A stretch of 64,000 bases of DNA from Zopfochytrium polystomum (lineage: Eukaryota > Chytridiomycota > Chytridiomycetes > Chytridiales > Chytridiaceae), in the NCBI GenBank assembly GCA_025765615.1, contig JAIVFJ010000076.1, positions 1 to 64,000 of the forward strand, read 5' to 3'. A program made the translations under genes and the position numbers. The notes below the pieces were generated by a model that saw only the letters and a program-made list of their open reading frames with translations, did not search any database and had not been told where the DNA came from. Shown here one piece after another: positions 59,117 through 64,000 of this stretch. Each line of letters starts with the position of its first letter. The first letter of the stretch is position 1.

Positions 59117-60907
59117 ATGGACTTCTCGCTCGACTTCCCCGGGCTTGCCAGTTTCACAAGCTCCAGCCTCCTGCCCGGGCTCGGAGGCATGCTTGAAGAT
59201 GATGAGGTAGCCTCCCTTCCGCCTGGGGCCGCAAGTGGCCCTGTTGTCCGTGGGCACCCCGCGGACAGTGATATACAGGTATTAGGATAGTCCTTCTTTC
59301 GTCTGCTTGGAGCTCAATACCATCTGTAGATGATGAGTAGATCGGGCAGTGTCCCACTCGATCGTCATGACGACCTGCAGCAAGCGGTTGCTGTGATGGA
59401 TCATACAACACGAGTTACCAACGAGCTTTTGAAGGTCGTCAGCTATATTGTCACAAGAATCGAGCGCCGTGGATTCGGCTACTCGTCATCCTCCCATCCC
59501 ACTGGCGAAACCATCTCTGGAAGGAAGAGAGGAAGAGCTGAGACCTTTGTCTCCGAGGTAGTGTGAGCTGTGTGGGGGTGCAATGTATGGTCCCTAATCG
59601 TCATTGCCAATCAGGAGCTGGCCCTGGATCTCGTTCGCTACCCTGACGGTGTGGTGGGCCTGGAATTGCCATCTTCAATGAAGAACACGGACGCCGAAAC
59701 AATTGGCCGGCTTCACGCACTACTGCAGTCGATGAGAAACACACAGATCTGGGAAAAGGCGATGAAGCCTCCAGAACACGACGACGCATACCCATTATCA
59801 CACCATGCGCGCAAGCTTTTCGCAGCTATGGACGCTCTCGTCGATGTGAATCCATCCACTGTGCGGCCGTCAGCCCTCCACAGTGCCGTTTTGGAGATGT
59901 CGATCGACCTTGCGTCTTCTCCCTCGCGCCACCGACGTTGGAATTCACCATCCCCCTTCCTGGCTGCATTGCACAAGCAGAACCCCCAGAAACCCCTCGA
60001 TTACAATTCACCAACCCTCATTCCCAACCTCAGCTACGTTGCCGAGGATTCCCTCTCTCTGCTTCTTTCGCATTTGCTGCGACCGCACAGCTACGAATTT
60101 GAAGAACGCTGGACCACGTCTTGCCCACAGCCACGCTGCAAACTCGAAATTCATACGAACTACGTACCCTGCCAGTTTCTCGATATCTTCGTCCCGAACG
60201 TCCGCCTCCACAATGCTTCAGACGGTCAGCAGCAGCATATGGCTGACTCGTTTGAAGCTGATACCACAGGGAACCCGTTTTGTTCGACTGACCAAGATCG
60301 CGTTCCTCTGCAGTCTCTTGTGAACGAAAGGATGAAGGGATCGTTGGTGACGTTCCACTGCCCGAATGAGCAGTGTCCCAGCAATGAGGATGGATATGCC
60401 TCTTCGACCGCTGACGATGTTTCGTCGACTTCGACTTCTGGTCTCGCCTATTGTCGACCTGAGCTGAAAGAGATGCCCCCACTACTGTTCATTCTCTTGA
60501 GGCGGTTCCACTCCGCCACAGGGCCAGCCCCAGGCGGGCGCGCCAAATCTCCAGCTCCGACAGCTGCCAAACTGAACCCTTCTGGCGCGGAGACGGCCGC
60601 TGAAGTCCCGGCTAGAATTGTAATGGACTCACTTAACTTTCGAATCTCCCGTGATTTTTTCGACGTGCACTACAGGATCGTGGCTGCGATCGCTCGCCGT
60701 CAAACGGCGCTTGGTGACGCGGGGCCGGGAGGCCCGGAGTCTGCTCAATATTCGATGCTTCGGCCCCTGCCGTCTCCGGCAGGGGAAGGATATTTGAGGT
60801 GGGTTTCTTGTGCAAACGAAAAGGCGGTCGAGCTGGACGAGCTTGCTCCCGAAGATGAGCGCGACATCGAAGTCTTGCTATGTGAAAACGTACACGTGCG
60901 CAGATGA
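59117..60907 (+). CDS. Ubiquitin-hydrolase-like protein lacking catalytic residues
   Basis: Three exons (59117-59278, 59330-59557, 59615-60907) join in frame to 560 residues. The C-terminal half resembles the USP (C19) fold: SLLLSHLLRPHSYEFEERW, a zinc-ribbon-like cysteine set (CPQPRC and CPNEQC), PPLLFILLRRF (the LxxLKRF strand), then ARIVMDSLNFRISRDFFDVH and YRIVAAIARR. The catalytic boxes are absent: residues 1 to about 299 contain no cysteine at all, so there is no Cys box, and the place of the GHY histidine reads EGYLRWVS. If the family call is right this is a pseudo-deubiquitinase, perhaps a scaffold as PAN2 is. A diverged, unrelated protein is the alternative. Confidence 0.65.
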
Positions 60908-60984
60908 AAATAAAAACTTTCGAAACTCTGAATTCACTGTACTCCAATCGCTCTCTCGCCCTCTGCCCAATCAAATATCCAACT

Positions 60985-63900
60985 TTACGCATCAGTGTCC
61001 ATAATACCAGTCCGCTTCACTGCTTGTGTTGCGTCCTTGTAGAACAGATTTACCCAAGTCGCCTCCCGCTTGAACCACCGAGCGGGTTTCTTGGCGGTGG
61101 ATGAGTCCAACTTATCGTCTCCACCTCCGTCAACGGACGCCAGCTTCTTAAGGAGTTGCGCAAAGTCTTCGGCAGGAAGAAGTCCGCCGCTCCCTCCGCT
61201 CAGCTCCTTGCTCGTCATTTCGTCCATCCACGCAGGCGGTTGGTCTTCTTCCAGTCGTTTCACGAGCGGCGGTTTCCGCGTTCCCTGCCCACGGCGACGG
61301 TCCGCTAATCGTGCCTTTTCCAAGTCCCGTAAGCGGCCGCCCGTAACGCGACGGACCAAGGCCCCCATCACTTCCTCCGCCGCAACCGTCAACGGATCCC
61401 TTTCGTTGTACTCGGGAATCTGTTCGTCGTCGCCCGCATCCCCCTCCAGTCCCTCTGCAGCCATCAAGCCCTCGGGGATTGCTCCAAGGTCGGCAAACCG
61501 CTGTTGCAGCATCGACCGCGGCCTCCTCGAAGCTGACAGGCGGCGACTAGAGTCGCCGAGCACAAGGTCGGCCATCGCCTCCGTCGTCTCGTCGATGCCG
61601 CGGTGGTGCGGGCAGGGGAACGGCTCTTCGGAAGACGGCCCGCCGCTGCTGTCGCCGACAGTCGCGGCGGCAGAGCCGTGGATTGCCACCTCGAGGGCGC
61701 GTGGGGCACACTTTGAGCAAACCTGCAGGCGCGAGCTGTTGACTGCCCAGGACCAAACAAGAAGGTCGGGCGACCCGGAGCCGACCCCGCTTGTGCTACC
61801 CATGGCTGACGCGCCGCCGGCTTCGGTGTCAGCAGTCCACAGTCCGCTGCGGCGTCGGGATCGAGCTCGAACCAGGAGCTGGCGTTTCCTGTCGTGCTCC
61901 ATAACAGCGAGTCCCGCTCCGACGGTGAAGACGCCAGCATCACCCCCAAGTTTTCGCCCGTCCACACCGAGTCCTTCCCCAGGTTCTGTGTGGTTTCCAA
62001 ACAGATGCACAGCAAACGCCTGTTTCTCAATAGCGTCCTCGACACGGCGATTACCAGTTTCTTTCCACTGGGCTGCCTCCTCCGCGTCAACATCTTCAAT
62101 CCATACGCCAGTGATCCACTCGAGGGTACCCAAGATTGCGGAGACCATGGCGTCCAATGGGCCGACCGGTCCAGAGAAGTACTCAGCTTGCGCCCCGCCA
62201 TCTCCTGCAGCCATTGTGGTAGACATATTTAGGCAGGCTTGAAGAATTGGGAACACGTCTGAACGTGTGAGCTTCGAGAGATTAATCGATGGATTAGGAA
62301 CGCCAAGTGAAGATAGAAGTTGGTTGAGCAGCCGCGTGTCTACTTGATGAGAGTCGAGGAATCTACTCGAGCCGTCAGGCCAGAATTGAAGCTCTTGTGT
62401 GGGATCCTCGTTCGCCAGAGCAATCATCAAGAACGCAGAGGTGAGGGTTAGCGCTGCGTACTTGCGGAGAGAGTGTGGAATGGTGCCCGCAAAGCGGGTA
62501 CCCTCGATCAGGCGCAGCAACGATCGGATTGCGCGGTAAGGTTGGTTCAGAAGAATCTCGCCGGCGGCAATATTGATCGCCACCTCCGCTGTCTCACATT
62601 CCAGGCGGATAACGTCACGGAGCAGACCAAGACCAAACTCCACGTACGGTTCCCCACAATGGAGGAGGTTTTCAGCTGGCTTCGCTTCCACTGCTGGTAC
62701 TTGCAGGCCTGAATTGCGAAGGTTCATGAGTTCTGAAAGTCGAATGAGTAGCTCGGAGTAGCTGTTGTAAACGGGAGCAGTGTCAGGGCCTTCTGTGCTC
62801 ATCACCTCCATCTCCCCTGATTCGTCTTCAATCTCGATACATGACAGAGGGAACGTGCCCTGCCAGTTGCCATCCCTTTTCTGGCCAAGAGCGCTAACTC
62901 CATCTTCCATAACCATCACGACCGTAACAAGTTCTCCCACTTCCAATGCCATGTCCAAGTCCGAGTCGGATGCCCTGAAGTGAGGTCGCACGACACGGTA
63001 TATCCGGTCTGGATCGACGGCAACGTCTTCGGCCGTAACCAGCCGCATTTTTCGGCGCATCATGATACTCCGGCCCTTGCCCTTGCGCTGTGACGATTCT
63101 CCACCTTTGCCCTCGGTTGAGTCATCTCCGGAGCTCTCTTGATCTTCGTGAACTGCGCCAAGCGCCGCTGATATGACTGGATCTGAACCACGTACCCATT
63201 CAAGCGATCTAAGCGTTTTGCCAATTTCGATCCACAACGCCCCGAGGTTGGCCAACTCTCGTGCCTGAGCTTGGTGATCCTCGACTTGAAGGAAAAGCAT
63301 CGCAGAACGTGCATGGTGGGAGACAGCTGCAGCCAGACGGCCGCGCGAGTGATGGATGCCGCCCAGATTGGCCTCGATTGTTGCACGATAGGTTGTCTCA
63401 GGGTCCCCAATAGACGGACCGTGTACGGTAAGGAGGTCCAGTGCTCGTGTTTGGCAGCGGACGGCTTCGTCCATGTCACCAAGGGATGAGCAACACAGTC
63501 CACGATGTGTGTAAGCGCGGACAAGGAGGAGCACTGTGGTACGTTGCAGGTAGGTGAGTTTCTTGGAGCGTACTTTTTTAATGGTTGATCGTCGAGAAAG
63601 AGTGCTGTCTTTTGCAGAGGTTGGGGTTTGCTCGACATCCAAAACGGGGATCGGAATCTGCGCCAGGACGCTTTTGCAGAGGCTAATACAACCGTCGTAC
63701 CATTGTCCCGCAATGTCCACACGGCCAACCGCCAAATTTCCGTGTCCCAGACTAACCAGAAGTCGCATAAACCACACCACCACGGCCGGTCCTTGTGCAA
63801 GCGACCAGTCCGTGTTCGCTAATGCAGCGCCGGCTGTTCTCGCCCAGTTCGGGTCATTGACGAGTGAGTGGCGATCGACATTGACTCGATCTGAAGTCAA

Positions 63901-64000
63901 TGACGACTTTATAATACCAAGAGAAAGCGAGGAGGGGACATGTCGTGACGCCAAGGAAATGTAAGTGCAAGACTTTCGCCAAGCAAGGTCCAGGTACTGG
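60985..64000 (-). CDS. Large TPR protein with SH3-like domain, 5' end outside the window
   Basis: An unbroken minus-strand reading frame of 1,004 codons is open up to the window edge (codons DLAWRKSCTYISLASRHV are read before any ATG), so the start lies beyond 64000. The N-terminal third has TPR-like helices: SKKLTYLQRTTVLLLVRAYT, GLCCSSLGDMDEAVRCQTRA, ANLGGIHHSRGRLAAAVSHH. An SH3-like segment follows (RIYRVVRPHFRASDSDLDMA ... GNWQGTFPLSCIEI). The middle is helical and the last third is charged and disordered with an HRGIDE-type His/Cys patch. No family name can be given; TPR plus SH3 suggests a cytosolic scaffold. It converges with the USP-like gene, 77 bases apart. Confidence 0.8.
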   Translation of the reverse strand, partial: QYLDLAWRKSCTYISLASRHVPSSLSLGIIKSSLTSDRVNVDRHSLVNDPNWARTAGAALANTDWSLAQGPAVVVWFMRLLVSLGHGNLAVGRVDIAGQWYDGCISLCKSVLAQIPIPVLDVEQTPTSAKDSTLSRRSTIKKVRSKKLTYLQRTTVLLLVRAYTHRGLCCSSLGDMDEAVRCQTRALDLLTVHGPSIGDPETTYRATIEANLGGIHHSRGRLAAAVSHHARSAMLFLQVEDHQAQARELANLGALWIEIGKTLRSLEWVRGSDPVISAALGAVHEDQESSGDDSTEGKGGESSQRKGKGRSIMMRRKMRLVTAEDVAVDPDRIYRVVRPHFRASDSDLDMALEVGELVTVVMVMEDGVSALGQKRDGNWQGTFPLSCIEIEDESGEMEVMSTEGPDTAPVYNSYSELLIRLSELMNLRNSGLQVPAVEAKPAENLLHCGEPYVEFGLGLLRDVIRLECETAEVAINIAAGEILLNQPYRAIRSLLRLIEGTRFAGTIPHSLRKYAALTLTSAFLMIALANEDPTQELQFWPDGSSRFLDSHQVDTRLLNQLLSSLGVPNPSINLSKLTRSDVFPILQACLNMSTTMAAGDGGAQAEYFSGPVGPLDAMVSAILGTLEWITGVWIEDVDAEEAAQWKETGNRRVEDAIEKQAFAVHLFGNHTEPGEGLGVDGRKLGGDAGVFTVGAGLAVMEHDRKRQLLVRARSRRRSGLWTADTEAGGASAMGSTSGVGSGSPDLLVWSWAVNSSRLQVCSKCAPRALEVAIHGSAAATVGDSSGGPSSEEPFPCPHHRGIDETTEAMADLVLGDSSRRLSASRRPRSMLQQRFADLGAIPEGLMAAEGLEGDAGDDEQIPEYNERDPLTVAAEEVMGALVRRVTGGRLRDLEKARLADRRRGQGTRKPPLVKRLEEDQPPAWMDEMTSKELSGGSGGLLPAEDFAQLLKKLASVDGGGDDKLDSSTAKKPARWFKREATWVNLFYKDATQAVKRTGIMDTDA

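Overview
The window is nuclear DNA of a zoosporic (flagellated) true fungus, most likely a chytrid-grade lineage. The evidence is the mix of a Zn2Cys6 transcription factor, a membrane-anchored chitin deacetylase with CBM18 modules, a Kin4-type kinase and an ADP1-type ABC transporter with a radial-spoke head protein (RSPH1), which only organisms with motile flagella keep. Genes are dense, on both strands, and cut by many short GT-AG introns. The assignment to chytrids is inference; flagellated fungus is the firmer statement.

Layout. 1-17472 is a transposon island with almost no host coding. It resolves into: a partial solo LTR (family B) at 1-526; an unclassified 1.7-1.8 kb repeat (X) split by a minus-strand copia-like element A (1579-7547, identical 229-bp LTRs, target duplication GTTGG); and a minus-strand Ty1/copia element C (8223-17467, target duplication CCTTA) that carries three solo LTRs: B1 (8767-9949, AGAGT), D1 (10362-10719, GTCGA) and B2 (14788-15948, GTTTC). 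Each solo LTR has its own 5-bp target duplication. The D1 LTR carries a long perfect heat-shock-element array upstream of its TATA box.

18047-34095 is a gene block: Zn2Cys6 regulator (+), NSE1 of SMC5/6 (-), Kin4-like kinase (+), RMD5/GID2 ubiquitin ligase (-), a tryptophan-rich ankyrin-type repeat protein (-) and a UBC6/UBE2J tail-anchored E2 (-).

34200-44560 is a second repeat island: a CpG-decayed fragment of 28S rRNA interrupted by a 239-bp MITE with a 9-bp target duplication, a degenerate LINE on the minus strand (35945-40760), a deleted plus-strand relative of element C (41240-44003) with another solo D LTR, and a remnant of a further copia element.

45488-64000 is a second gene block: SEC24 (-), ADP1-like ABCG half-transporter (-), chitin deacetylase (+), RSPH1 (-), YAE1 (-), a ubiquitin-hydrolase-like protein without catalytic residues (+) and a TPR/SH3 protein (-) running off the right edge. 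There is no operon logic. Shared themes are protein quality control and ubiquitin (RMD5, UBC6, USP-like), secretion and cell wall (SEC24, chitin deacetylase, ABC transporter) and the flagellum (RSPH1). All family assignments come from reading motifs by eye; exon borders were chosen by reading frame and splice consensus and are approximate where stated.
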